Made by a program: the position numbers and the translations under genes. 38,199 nucleotides of DNA from an uncultured Verrucomicrobia subdivision 3 bacterium (lineage in GTDB: Bacteria; Verrucomicrobiota; Verrucomicrobiia; Limisphaerales; UBA11358): positions 1-38,199 of the forward strand of contig CAISYZ010000236.1 of assembly GCA_903889895.1 (NCBI GenBank), in the 5' to 3' direction. Below the pieces are notes generated by a model. It was not told the origin of the DNA, did not search any database, and saw only the letters and a list, made by a program, of their open reading frames with translations. Of this stretch, positions 24,299 through 32,567 are shown in pieces (the first letter of the stretch is position 1; each line of letters starts with the position of its first letter).

Positions 24299-24694
24299 GT
24301 GAAGGTTTTCCTGCGGCAAAACAGACAGCTCCTGCTTTACTGTGTCATCGGTGCGAGTGGTGCTCTGGTGGATTTCACCGTCTATTCGCTGCTTGTGCGA
24401 TCCGGGACGGTCGGTTATCAAGCGGCCAATGCTCTGGGCTATGCCAGCGGCACGGTGCTGTCTTTCATCCTGAACGCAAAATATAATTTCCGCGTGGCCG
24501 ACAAAATCGGGTTGCGACTGGCGTCGTTTTGTGGCGTCGCCCTGCTGGGTTATGTGGTCTCGGCGACTGCATTGCAACTGTTCATCGGCCGCCTGAGCTT
24601 CGATAAATATCTGGCCAAACTCGTCACACTCTTTGTCGTCGTGCTGCTGCAATACAACCTGAACCGCCTGATTTCCTTCCGCAAAGCCAGCTGA
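24299..24694 (+). CDS. GtrA-family membrane protein, GTG start
   Basis: A 131-residue protein with four hydrophobic segments, the usual size and form of GtrA. Segment order begins LLLYCVIGASGALVDFTVYS and ends VTLFVVVLLQYNLNRLISF, with the charged NAKYNFRV in the middle, all typical of the family. GtrA proteins are thought to flip polyprenyl-phosphate-linked sugars. There is no ATG in frame near the start. GTG at 24299 follows GGAGAAG by 11 bases and the previous stop by five, so I choose it. The gene ends in TGATG, overlapping the ATG of the FAD oxidoreductase. The GT2-GtrA pair is a standard unit. Confidence 0.88.
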   Translation: MKVFLRQNRQLLLYCVIGASGALVDFTVYSLLVRSGTVGYQAANALGYASGTVLSFILNAKYNFRVADKIGLRLASFCGVALLGYVVSATALQLFIGRLSFDKYLAKLVTLFVVVLLQYNLNRLISFRKAS

Positions 24695-26006
24695 TGTCTC
24701 CACCAAAAAAAATCCTGATTGTCGGCGGTGGCTTCACCGGACTCACCGCGCACTGCGGCTCTCGGCGGGGAAAAATTATTCCATCACCCTCGTCGAAAAA
24801 TCCGAACAACTAGGCGGGCTGGCGGGCGGCTTTCCGCTGCAAGGCACCTCACTGGAAAAAACTTATCACCATCTGTTTCTCACTGACACGGCGATTCTGA
24901 ACCTGGTCCAGGAACTTGGCGTGGCGGACAAATTAATGTGGTGCGATAGCTCTGTGGGTATTTTTCGCGATGGGAAAATTCATGCGTTCAAGACGCCAAT
25001 GGACTTGCTGCGATTCGCGCCGTGCAGTTTTCTCGGACGGTTGCGCACTGGTTTTGCCGCGCTTTTCCTCAAGCATCGAAAAAACTGGCGCGGCTTCACG
25101 CGCCAAACCGCCCACGCCTGGATGACGCGTGCCTGCGGGCGCAGCGCGATGGCGAGCATCTGGACGCCGCTGCTCAAGGGCAAGTTCGACCGCCACTTCG
25201 ACCAGGTTTCGATGGCGTGGTTCTGGGCGCGCATCCACATCCGCGCCAACTCCCGCGCCGGCGGCGCCGGTGAAAAACTCGGCTACTTTCGCGGCGGCTT
25301 CAAAGTCATCACAACCGCGCTCGAAACGGAACTTCGGCGGCGCGGCGTAAACATCCAAACCGGCGCGACGGTGGAAAAATTTACGGACGGCGAGCGCGCT
25401 GCTTTCATCAGCGGTGAAAAAGTGCGGTTCGATTTCTGCCTTTTTACCGGCCCGTCGCCCGCGCTGGCAAAACTACTGCCCACCAGCGTGGCGTTCAACG
25501 ATTACGCCGCGCAACTCCGCAGCATCGAGTATCTCAGTGCGGCGTGCCTGATTTTTACGAGCGACCAGAGCCTCGGTGATTTTTACTGGATTAACGTCAA
25601 CGAACCCGATGCGCCATTCCTCGTCTTTATCCAGCATACGAACCTTGTGGACAAAAAAAATTACGGCGGGAAAAATGTTTATTATATCGGCGCGTATCTG
25701 CCGCCGGAGGGGAAAACTTATGCGCTGCCCGACGAAGAATTGACCAACCTTTGGTTTAGCTATCTGCCAAAAATGTTTCCCCAGTTTGATTCGGCGCAGG
25801 TGGATGAAACGCAAGTCTTCCGGTTTTCGGCCGCCCAGCACATTGTGGACACGGATTATGAGCAGAAGATCCCCGACTACAAAACCCCCCTGCCGGGCGT
25901 TTTTTTGGCAAACTTCGCGCAAATTTTCCCTGAAGACCGCGGCACCAACTTTGCCGTCCGCGAAGGCGAAAAAATTGCCGCACTTATCCGGCAGGCGGCA
26001 CCATAA
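24694..26006 (+). pseudogene. FAD-dependent amine-oxidase-like protein, frameshifted
   Basis: The gene starts at ATG 24694, overlapping the GtrA stop, and reads PPKKILIVGGGFTGLTA, the Rossmann motif for FAD. The frame then fails. One base appears missing near 24748-24751: adding a base in the ACCGCGCAC stretch would join the start to ALRLSAGKNYSITLVEKSEQ and then LGGLAGGFPLQGTSLEKT, the expected continuation. From there the frame is open to 26006, including GEKLGYFRGGFKVITTALE and a C-terminal FAD-binding end (GVFLANFAQIFPEDRGTNFA). The remaining protein (from about 24921) lacks the cofactor motif. The family resembles protoporphyrinogen oxidases and UDP-galactopyranose mutase-like flavoproteins. 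It follows GT2 and GtrA genes in a tight operon. Sequence error and real decay cannot be told apart. Confidence 0.85.
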
Positions 26007-26038
26007 AACCCGGAGTTAGCACCGGGAACGTCAGAACT

Positions 26039-27814
26039 TCACAGTTTGCTCTCAAACAGGCTCGGCGCCGTCTGGCGGGCGAACTCGATGCAGCGCGCGA
26101 AGATTTCCGTTGGTGATTCACAAGTCAGAGCGAAGGCCGCCAGTTCGCGCGCCTCATCCAGCTTTACTCGGCGGATGATGTATTTCACCTGATCCAATAC
26201 GGCGGGCGCGGCACTCAACTCATCCACGCCGAGACCAAGCAACAGTGGCGTAAGAATGGGGTCACCGGCGATTTCGCCGCAGACGCCAGCCCAGATGCCG
26301 TTCGCATGCGCAGCGTCCACGGTCATCTTGATGAGCCGCAAAATCGCCGGGTGCGTCGGCTCGTAGAGGTGCGAAACCTTCTCGTTCGTGCGGTCGGCGG
26401 CGAGCGTGTATTGAATCAGGTCGTTCGAGCCGATGCTGAAAAATTTGGCGCGCTTCGCCAGCGTGTCGGCAATGAGCACGGCGGAGGGAATCTCGATCAT
26501 CGCGCCGATTTCCAGATTTTCCGCGAACGGAATGTTTTCGGCGCGCAGTTCGGCTTTGCATTCCTCCACATGCGCGTTGGCCCGGTTTAATTCGTCGAGA
26601 CCGGAAATCATCGGATACATCATCTTGATGTTGCCCTCGGCACTGGCGCGGAGAATGGCGCGGAGTTGGGCGCGGAACATTTCCGGCTGCGCGAGGCAGA
26701 AGCGGATCGCGCGCCAGCCGAGAAACGGATTCATCTCCTGCGCGAGCTGGAGGTGCGACGCAAATTTATCGCCGCCCAAATCCAGCGTGCGGATGATGAC
26801 CGGCTGCGGCTTTAGCGCGCCGGCGACCTGGCGATAAACTTCGTATTGCTCTTCCTCGGTCGGCAGCCGGTCGCGGTTGATGAAAAGAAATTCCGTGCGG
26901 AACAGGCCGACGCCTTCCGCGCCGTGCGCGAGGACGGCTTCAATGTCGTTCTGGTCCTCAATATTCGCGGAAAGGTGAATGGCCTTGCCGTCGAGCGTGA
27001 CTGCGGGCTGGTGCTGAACCTCGCGCAGTTTTTCGTCGAGCGACGCCTTGATCTTCGCCAGTTGGCCGTATTCAAACAGCGTCTGGTCGGTCGGGTTGAC
27101 GATGACGGTGCCGTTGTAGCCATCGAGCAACGCGTAATCGCCGGTCTCCAGTTCCTCGCTGATATTTTGCGCGCCGACGACGGCAGGAATATCCAGCGAC
27201 CGCGCGAGAATGGCCGTGTGCGAAGTCTTGCCGCCGATGTCGGTGACGAAGCCGAGGACATATTTCTTGTCCAATTGCGCCGTCATGGACGGACTTAAAT
27301 CATGACCGACCAGAATGCACGGCTCGGTAAGATGCTTCAGGTCGAAAGCATCTTTTACCTCCAGCAAATTATCCAGCACGCGACCGGTGAGGTCCCGCAA
27401 ATCAGCGGCGCGTTCGCGGAGATATTCGTCCTGCACCGTTTCCAGCACGGCAATGTAGCGGTCGGCAGCAGTGTGAAAGGCATAGTCGGCGTTCGCCTTC
27501 TGCTCGCGGATAATTTTGATGACCTCCTCGATCAGCACGCGATCTTCGAGCATCAGCAGGTGCGCGTCAAAGATGTCGGCCTCGTTGGAGCTCATCGTCT
27601 GCGAGACGCGGCGCTGGACTTCGGTGATCTGCTGGCGGGTGCGAACCAGCGACTGCTCAAAGCGCTTGACCTCGGCCTCGATGCCGGCGGCGGGCAGTTC
27701 GCGCCGCGCGATGACGTGACGGGCCTGGTGAAGGAGCAAAACTTTACCCCGGCATACGCCCGCCGAGACGGGAATGCCGCGATAAATTTTTTCGCCTTTG
27801 ACCTGCCCTGACAT
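26039..27814 (-). CDS. ptsI: Phosphoenolpyruvate-protein phosphotransferase (enzyme I)
   Basis: A 591-residue PTS enzyme I of normal length. The N-terminal domain opens YRGIPVSAGVCRGKVLLL. The phosphohistidine site is DIGGKTSHTAILARSLDIPA with His199. The C-terminal PEP-binding barrel has EGVGLFRTEFLFINRD (about 308-323), LDLGGDKFASHL and GSNDLIQYTLAADR, then GVCGEIAGDP. It takes phosphate from PEP and gives it to HPr. No HPr or sugar-specific component is in the window, so it may serve a regulatory PTS or partner with genes elsewhere. It is convergent with the FAD oxidoreductase gene (33 bases) and lies downstream of efp on the same strand, but a terminator between them suggests its own promoter. 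Confidence 0.96.
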   Translation of the reverse strand: MSGQVKGEKIYRGIPVSAGVCRGKVLLLHQARHVIARRELPAAGIEAEVKRFEQSLVRTRQQITEVQRRVSQTMSSNEADIFDAHLLMLEDRVLIEEVIKIIREQKANADYAFHTAADRYIAVLETVQDEYLRERAADLRDLTGRVLDNLLEVKDAFDLKHLTEPCILVGHDLSPSMTAQLDKKYVLGFVTDIGGKTSHTAILARSLDIPAVVGAQNISEELETGDYALLDGYNGTVIVNPTDQTLFEYGQLAKIKASLDEKLREVQHQPAVTLDGKAIHLSANIEDQNDIEAVLAHGAEGVGLFRTEFLFINRDRLPTEEEQYEVYRQVAGALKPQPVIIRTLDLGGDKFASHLQLAQEMNPFLGWRAIRFCLAQPEMFRAQLRAILRASAEGNIKMMYPMISGLDELNRANAHVEECKAELRAENIPFAENLEIGAMIEIPSAVLIADTLAKRAKFFSIGSNDLIQYTLAADRTNEKVSHLYEPTHPAILRLIKMTVDAAHANGIWAGVCGEIAGDPILTPLLLGLGVDELSAAPAVLDQVKYIIRRVKLDEARELAAFALTCESPTEIFARCIEFARQTAPSLFESKL

Positions 27815-27898
27815 AAGATTTTACCAACAAATAACCGAGCCCGATGGCGTTGAAAAGCCTTTCCGCTCAAAAAGCGAAAAATTTCTGGTGACAATGAA

Positions 27899-27921
27899 AA
27901 AGCCCGCGCGTGGCGGGCTTT
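27899..27921 (-). terminator. Intrinsic terminator after efp
   Basis: A perfect nine-base stem, AAAGCCCGC with GCGGGCTTT, and a five-base loop. Read on the minus strand the hairpin is followed by further Ts (TTTTTC overall). It lies 62 bases after the efp stop and 84 bases before the ptsI start, so it probably ends efp transcription. Confidence 0.85.
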
Positions 27922-27982
27922 GAGATTCTTCGACTGCTAACGGCGAATTTTTAAAATTGAAATTCGCCAGTTAAAATTTTCT

Positions 27983-28540
27983 TCAGGCGCGTTCCATGTA
28001 TTTGCGGGTGCGCGTATCAATCTTGATCTTCTCGCCGGTCTTGATGAACAGCGGCGCCTGCACGGTGATGCCGGTTTCGAGGATGATGGCCTTCTGCACG
28101 TTGTTCGCGGAATCGCCGCGCACACCTTCCGGCGCGTCAGTGACGGTGAGGATAACGCTGGCCGGAATTTCCACGCTGACGGCCTTTTCCTCAACGAAGG
28201 TGACGGTCACGGGCGCGTTCTCCACGAGAAAATCCTTCGCGTCGCCGACAAGTTCCGCCGTGAGTGTGACGGTTTCATAGCTTTCCGGGTCGGTGAAGAC
28301 ATAATCCGCGCCGTCCTTGTAGCTGTATTCCATCTTGGTGGTCATCATCGGCACCGGCTCGATTTTTTCGGTGGAGCTGAAGCGCACGTCGGACGCCTTG
28401 CCGGTGCGGATACTGCGGAGCGTGGCCTGCACGAACGCGCGCAAGTTGCCGGGCGTGCGGTGCTGGAAGTCGAGGACGACGGAGATGTCGCCGTTGTAAT
28501 TAATCGCCATGCCACGGCGGAGATCGTTTGCGGTTGCCAT
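27983..28540 (-). CDS. efp: Translation elongation factor P
   Basis: A 185-residue EF-P with the usual three beta-barrel domains. It opens ANDLRRGMAINYNGDISVVL, with the modification loop at HRTPGNLRAFVQ, then a middle OB domain (MEYSYKDGADYVFTDPESYE) and a C-terminal OB domain ending IDTRTRKYMERA. EF-P enters the ribosome at polyproline stalls. In E. coli the loop is KPGKG with Lys34 modified by EpmAB; the aligned residue here is Asn32 (PGN), so beta-lysylation there is impossible. An Arg two residues on (Arg34) is a possible alternative but nothing shows modification. The gene is divergent from nrdR and ends at a clear terminator. Confidence 0.96.
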   Translation of the reverse strand: MATANDLRRGMAINYNGDISVVLDFQHRTPGNLRAFVQATLRSIRTGKASDVRFSSTEKIEPVPMMTTKMEYSYKDGADYVFTDPESYETVTLTAELVGDAKDFLVENAPVTVTFVEEKAVSVEIPASVILTVTDAPEGVRGDSANNVQKAIILETGITVQAPLFIKTGEKIKIDTRTRKYMERA

Positions 28541-28640
28541 AAAATTATTGGTCTGCGTTGTTTGCTCTTAAAATGAGTTGCACAGGATACCCGCAAAAAG
28601 GCTGAACGCAAGACGCTTTTGCCAGAATTGGCGGGATTCC

Positions 28641-28670
28641 TTGACGCCACAAACCTTTGTGTGTTACAAA
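28641..28670 (+). promoter_or_regulatory. Candidate nrdR promoter with internal palindrome
   Basis: TTGACG (28641-28646) and TACAAA (28665-28670) form a plausible sigma-70 pair with an 18-base spacer, 27 bases before the nrdR ATG. Within the spacer lies the palindrome CACAAACCTTTGTG (28648-28661), two six-base arms around CC. It could be an operator. It only loosely resembles the usual NrdR box, so autoregulation is uncertain. Confidence 0.5.
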
Positions 28671-28697
28671 CAGCGAGCCACCATTAGCTGTGGTTTT

Positions 28698-29153
28698 ATG
28701 CGTTGTCCCAAGTGCGGTTGTCAGGAAGATAAGGTTATTGACTCGCGCGCCTCCCGCGAAGGCGCGACCATCCGGCGACGCCGCGAATGTTCCGCCTGCC
28801 AGCATCGCTTCACCACTTACGAAGAGGTCGAGCACGAAGGCCTGATGGTGCTCAAGCGCGACGGCCGCCACGAGGAATTTTCCCGCGAAAAACTATTGTC
28901 CGGCATCCGCAAGGCTTGCCAGAAACGCCCCGTCTCGCCGAAAGCGATGGAAGATCTGGTGGACCACATCGTCGCCACCGTCACGGTGAAATACGAAAGC
29001 GAAGTCCCCGGCGACTTCATCGGCACCATGGTCATGGACGGTCTGCGCGAACTCGATGCGGTCGCCTATGTCCGTTTCGCCAGCGTCTATCGCCGGTTTG
29101 AGGAAGCGAAGGATTTTGTGCACGAAGTGAAAAAACTGGAGGCCATGCAATGA
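28698..29153 (+). CDS. nrdR: Transcriptional repressor NrdR
   Basis: A 151-residue protein of standard length. The N-terminal zinc ribbon is MRCPKCGCQEDKVIDSR (Cys3, Cys6) with CSACQHRFTTYEE (Cys31, Cys34). The rest is the ATP-cone domain: LMVLKRDGRHEEFSREKLLSG, then VTVKYESEVPGDFIG and LDAVAYVRFASVYRRFEEAK. NrdR senses ATP/dATP and represses ribonucleotide reductase genes. The frame is open from 28578, but ATG 28698 gives the conserved MRCP start. No nrd structural gene is in the window. The stop overlaps the next gene's ATG (ATGA), linking it to an unknown protein. Confidence 0.97.
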   Translation: MRCPKCGCQEDKVIDSRASREGATIRRRRECSACQHRFTTYEEVEHEGLMVLKRDGRHEEFSREKLLSGIRKACQKRPVSPKAMEDLVDHIVATVTVKYESEVPGDFIGTMVMDGLRELDAVAYVRFASVYRRFEEAKDFVHEVKKLEAMQ

Positions 29154-29686
29154 TTGCCCTCCGCACCGACTGCCTGCTGTTTCAACTGACCAACGGCGAG
29201 AGCGTGCCCTGCTCATCGGAAATGATCACCGTCGAGATTGTTGGCGAGGCGGAAACCACGCCCGACCAGGAAATGCTCCGGCATGCCGCCGCCAGCGTGT
29301 TTCACTATTTCAAGTTCGAGCTGGAGCGCGAGTCCGTGACCGTTGCGGAATTTTCCCGCGCGCTCGAAAAAGTCCTCGCGCATCTCGGATACACGATACA
29401 CACGCACGAAAGCAGCACCGCCGACCTCGTCCAGCTTTTGCGCGAGGCCGGTGACAGCCGCGAACTGCTGTTCTTCCCGCGCCTGCGGGACGAGCTCCGC
29501 GTCCAGCTCCGCCAGTCGCCGAGCGTCGTGCACTTTCGCGGCCTGCGCGGCTGCGTAAAACAGCTCGCCGGCGTCCGCCGCTGGAGCAGCCGCTGCGAAG
29601 AGTTGCAGGATCAAATCGTCAGCTACCTCCGCGAATGTCTTTCCGCCGAGCCGGAGCCGGCCAAATGCGCGCTGGTGGTGGAGTAA
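29150..29686 (+). CDS. Hypothetical protein coupled to nrdR
   Basis: A 178-residue soluble protein of unknown function. It overlaps the nrdR stop by four bases, so translation is probably coupled. An N-terminal beta-type stretch (CLLFQLTNGESVPCSSEMIT) is followed by a helical middle (MLRHAAASVFHYFKFELERE; VAEFSRALEKVLAHLGYTIH) and a C-terminal part rich in Arg and Leu (FFPRLRDELRVQLRQS). There is no signal peptide and no membrane segment. I do not recognise the family. The nucleotide-stress context of NrdR is only suggestive. Reading frame length and the clean overlap support it as a real gene. Confidence 0.8.
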   Translation: MIALRTDCLLFQLTNGESVPCSSEMITVEIVGEAETTPDQEMLRHAAASVFHYFKFELERESVTVAEFSRALEKVLAHLGYTIHTHESSTADLVQLLREAGDSRELLFFPRLRDELRVQLRQSPSVVHFRGLRGCVKQLAGVRRWSSRCEELQDQIVSYLRECLSAEPEPAKCALVVE

Positions 29687-29799
29687 TTTTCAAACACGAA
29701 ATTCACCAATTAACACGAAGTTTATTGGGTTGATTGGATGTTCGCGCAGTCCGAAAATAATTTGTGAAAATTAGTGTGACTCGTATCTAAATTTTTCCC

Positions 29800-30144
29800 A
29801 TGAGCAAAACCCTTTTTGAAAAAATCATCGCGCGCGAAATCCCGGCTCAAATTGTGTTTGAAGACAATCTCGTGCTCGCCATCCGCGATATCCAGCCGCA
29901 GGCACCGACGCACATTTTGATTTTTCCGAAGAAGCCACTGCCACGCATCGCCGAAGCCACGCCGGATGATCACAAATTGCTCGGCCATCTTTTGCTTAAG
30001 GCCGCTGAAGTAGCGGAATCAGCCGGCCTGAAAAAATCCGGCTACCGGCTCGTCATCAATAACGGCGCGGACGGCGGTGAAACCGTGCCGCACCTGCACT
30101 GCCACATCCTCGGCGGCCGGCATCTCGCGTGGCCGCCGGGTTGA
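29800..30144 (+). CDS. HIT-family (HINT-like) nucleotide hydrolase
   Basis: A 114-residue histidine-triad protein, the normal size of bacterial HinT. It starts TLFEKIIAREIPAQIVFED, has THILIFPKKPLPRI and SGYRLVINNGADGGETVPHL, and the triad HLHCHILGG with His98, His100 and His102. It hydrolyses phosphoramidates such as AMP-linked amines in the cytosol. The start is ATG 29800. The 113-base gap before it holds AT-rich repetitive sequence (AACACGAAG and similar) that I read as dispersed intergenic repeat, and I see no clear promoter. Downstream is a lipoprotein gene, 55 bases away. Confidence 0.94.
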   Translation: MSKTLFEKIIAREIPAQIVFEDNLVLAIRDIQPQAPTHILIFPKKPLPRIAEATPDDHKLLGHLLLKAAEVAESAGLKKSGYRLVINNGADGGETVPHLHCHILGGRHLAWPPG

Positions 30145-30199
30145 CCGCCAGCGTCGCGCGAACCTTGCACGTGCCGGCAAGTTCGTTTAGCTTCGCGCC

Positions 30200-30970
30200 A
30201 TGTCTTTTTTTGGCAAGTTGGGTCTGGTTACGCTGACGGCGACGGCAATGCTCGCCGTCAACGGCTGTCTGCCTTCCGATTCCAGTCCGCAAGATGAGGA
30301 AAAGGAGCCGCATTTCATTCTCGGCAAAAGCCGCGTCAACGCGATGGATTACGCCGGCGCGGTCGAGGCGTTCAACGAGGCGCTGGAGGCCAACCCGCAT
30401 TCGGCCTCGGCGCATTTCCAGCTCGCGTGCCTGTTTGACCAGAAGGAATCCGATCCCGCCGCCGCTGTTTATCATTATCAAGAATTTCTCCGGCTGAACC
30501 CACAAGCCGATAATGCCGAGGTCATCCGCCAGCGGATTTACAGTTGCAAGCAGCAACTTGCCGCCGACGTGCTGCCATTGCCGAGCGCGCCGGCCGCGCA
30601 AAAACAACTAGAAGACCTCGCGGAAAAAAACCGCCAGTTGCAGGATGAAAATGAAAAGTGGCGCGCGTATTACGCCGCGCAGCAGGCCGCGCCCAAAAAT
30701 GTGCCGACGCTGGCCAACCCTGCGTCCGCCGGCAGCGCGGTGCCGGATGATGTTTCCGCCGCGCCGGCCAACCCGCCGCCCACCTCCGCCGCCACGACGG
30801 CGCATCCCGCGCCAAAACCGGCGAAGGCCCGCACTCACACCGTCGCCGCCGGCGAGACGATGGCCGCGATCGCGCGCAAAACCGGCGTCAGTCTTTCCGC
30901 GCTCGAAGCTGCCAATCCCGGTGTAACGCCGAAAAAGCTCCACGTCGGCCAGGTGTTGAACCTGCCGTAA
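30200..30970 (+). CDS. TPR and LysM lipoprotein
   Basis: A 256-residue lipoprotein. A signal peptide ends at the lipobox LAVNGC, so Cys23 would be lipidated. Then come two tetratricopeptide-like repeats (SRVNAMDYAGAVEAFNEALE, about 44-63, and a second at about 71-100), a coiled-coil segment (QLEDLAEKNRQLQDENEKW), a Pro/Ala-rich linker and a C-terminal LysM domain (HTVAAGETMAAIARKTGVSL, about 212-231, ending LHVGQVLNLP). LysM binds peptidoglycan, so the protein probably tethers an envelope complex to the wall or helps organise it. The next gene starts eight bases downstream and is probably in the same operon. Confidence 0.9.
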   Translation: MSFFGKLGLVTLTATAMLAVNGCLPSDSSPQDEEKEPHFILGKSRVNAMDYAGAVEAFNEALEANPHSASAHFQLACLFDQKESDPAAAVYHYQEFLRLNPQADNAEVIRQRIYSCKQQLAADVLPLPSAPAAQKQLEDLAEKNRQLQDENEKWRAYYAAQQAAPKNVPTLANPASAGSAVPDDVSAAPANPPPTSAATTAHPAPKPAKARTHTVAAGETMAAIARKTGVSLSALEAANPGVTPKKLHVGQVLNLP

Positions 30971-30978
30971 TATTTTTC

Positions 30979-31776
30979 ATGGCCGCCCGCCTGAGTTTTT
31001 TTGCCATCGCCATATTCTGGGTGACGATGAATGTGCTGCTCTGGCGGGCGGAATTCGGCACGCAGGGCGGCGATTTGCCGGTGCCATTGCAACTGGTGTG
31101 GCGCAAAATCCTCACCGCGCCGGATGCATCTTCGCTGACGGTTTATCAAAACCACGAGCGCATGGGCTACTGTGAATTTTCCACGAGTGTGGGCCAGGAA
31201 ATGTCCGCCGTGGATGCGGACCGGCCGCCGCCGGAAGGCTTGATTAAACATGCCGGCTATCAGATTCATCTGGCCGGCAACATCGCGCTCGGTGATTTCA
31301 CGAACCGGGTGAAGTTTGACGGGCACCTGCAATTTTCCACCGACCGAAAATGGCGCGAGGTGGCTTTGAAAATCAGTTCCCGCCAGATGGCCGTGGACAT
31401 CCATTCGCTCGCGACCAACCAGACGGTGCAGTTGAAAATCAATGCCGACGGCAGCTTGCTGGAACGTGACCTGACCTTTGCCGACTTGCAAAATCCGAGC
31501 GCCATCGTCCGCGCGCTGATGGGGAACGTCTCCGACAATCTTTTCGGACTGCTGGATTTGCCGAACGCATTCGCCGCCGCCGCACCGCAACAACTGGAGT
31601 GGCACGCCAGCCGCACGCGTGTCAAAATCGGCACCGAGGCCATTCCGGTTTATCAGCTCGAGACGAGCCTGCTCGGCCGCAGCGTGGTGTTAGACGTGAG
31701 CACGCTCGGCGAAATCCTCTCCGTGGAACTGCCGGGCAATATCAGCGCGCGGATTGATGAATGGGGCAAACCATGA
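30979..31776 (+). CDS. Membrane-anchored hypothetical protein
   Basis: A 265-residue protein with one N-terminal hydrophobic segment (about 4-22, LSFFAIAIFWVTMNVLLW) and a beta-rich extracytoplasmic part. Visible stretches include YCEFSTSVGQEMS, IHLAGNIALGDFTNRVKFDG and VLDVSTLGEILSVELPGN, suggesting a series of antiparallel strands as in outer-membrane lipid-handling proteins, but I cannot name a family. Its stop overlaps the start of an ABC ATPase gene (ATGA at 31773-31776), so the two are probably made together. It follows the LysM lipoprotein gene. A role in ABC-linked envelope transport is a reasonable inference, not more. Confidence 0.75.
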   Translation: MAARLSFFAIAIFWVTMNVLLWRAEFGTQGGDLPVPLQLVWRKILTAPDASSLTVYQNHERMGYCEFSTSVGQEMSAVDADRPPPEGLIKHAGYQIHLAGNIALGDFTNRVKFDGHLQFSTDRKWREVALKISSRQMAVDIHSLATNQTVQLKINADGSLLERDLTFADLQNPSAIVRALMGNVSDNLFGLLDLPNAFAAAAPQQLEWHASRTRVKIGTEAIPVYQLETSLLGRSVVLDVSTLGEILSVELPGNISARIDEWGKP

Positions 31777-32507
31777 TTGAACTCGACCATCTCGTAAAAA
31801 ATTTCGGCGACCTCGTTGCCGTCAACGACGTTTCCCTGAAGCTCGGCCGGGGCGAGTTTTTCGCGTTGCTTGGGCCGAACGCCGCCGGCAAGACCACCGC
31901 CATCAAACTGCTGACCGGCTTGATCAAGCCCACGTCCGGCACCGCGCGCATCTGCGGCTTCGACATCCAGGCGCAGGCGCTCGAAGCGCGGCAACGGCTG
32001 GCGTATGTGCCGGATTTTCCGTTCCTTTACGACAAGCTGACGGCGTGGGAATTTTTCCGCTTCACCGGCCAGCTGTTCCGACTCGACGCGGCGCGCATCG
32101 AAAAAAACTCGCGGGAGCTGGTCGCGCGGTTTCACTTGGGCGAATTTGTGGACCGGCCGCTGGAAGGCCTTTCGCACGGCACACGCCAGCGCGTCGCCAT
32201 CGTGTCAGCGCTGATGCACGACCCGGAGGTCTTCGTCATTGACGAGCCGATGGTGGGCCTCGACCCGCAGCACGCGCGCGTGGTGAAAGACGTTTTGAAG
32301 GAACGCTCGTTGGCCGGCATGACGGTGCTGGTCTCCACGCACCAATTAAGCATCGCCGAGGAGATGTGCGACCGCATCGGCATTATCAATGGCGGCAAGC
32401 TTATCGCGGTCGGCACGCACGAGGAACTGCGCCGGCAAAGTGGCAGCACCGGCGCGCTGGAAGAGGTTTTCCTCTCGCTTACCACTGCGGCTGACAACGG
32501 GCGGTGA
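31773..32507 (+). CDS. ABC transporter ATP-binding protein (ABC-2 class)
   Basis: A 244-residue ATPase. It begins IELDHLVKNFGDLVAVNDVS, with Walker A GPNAAGKTT (about 36-44), the signature LSHGTRQRVAI (a variant of LSGGQ), Walker B VFVIDEPMVGLDPQH and the switch His in STHQLSIAEEM. The domain order and the drug/ABC-2-like C-terminus are normal. ATG 31773 overlaps the preceding stop; an ATG at 31761 in frame is possible but less likely. No permease gene is adjacent: the upstream gene is a single-span protein and the downstream one is a secreted protein. The partner may be elsewhere or the single-span protein may belong to an unusual complex. Confidence 0.93.
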   Translation: MIELDHLVKNFGDLVAVNDVSLKLGRGEFFALLGPNAAGKTTAIKLLTGLIKPTSGTARICGFDIQAQALEARQRLAYVPDFPFLYDKLTAWEFFRFTGQLFRLDAARIEKNSRELVARFHLGEFVDRPLEGLSHGTRQRVAIVSALMHDPEVFVIDEPMVGLDPQHARVVKDVLKERSLAGMTVLVSTHQLSIAEEMCDRIGIINGGKLIAVGTHEELRRQSGSTGALEEVFLSLTTAADNGR

Positions 32508-32567
32508 ATTTTCCGGCTGGTTTTGCATTGCCTCGAACGCAGCGCGGTTTAACTTGTCTTTCATCGT

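Noticed and set aside
24740-24760. Programmed frameshift in the FAD oxidoreductase
   Set aside because: The shift point (ACCGCGCAC) is not a slippery heptamer and no stimulatory hairpin is evident.
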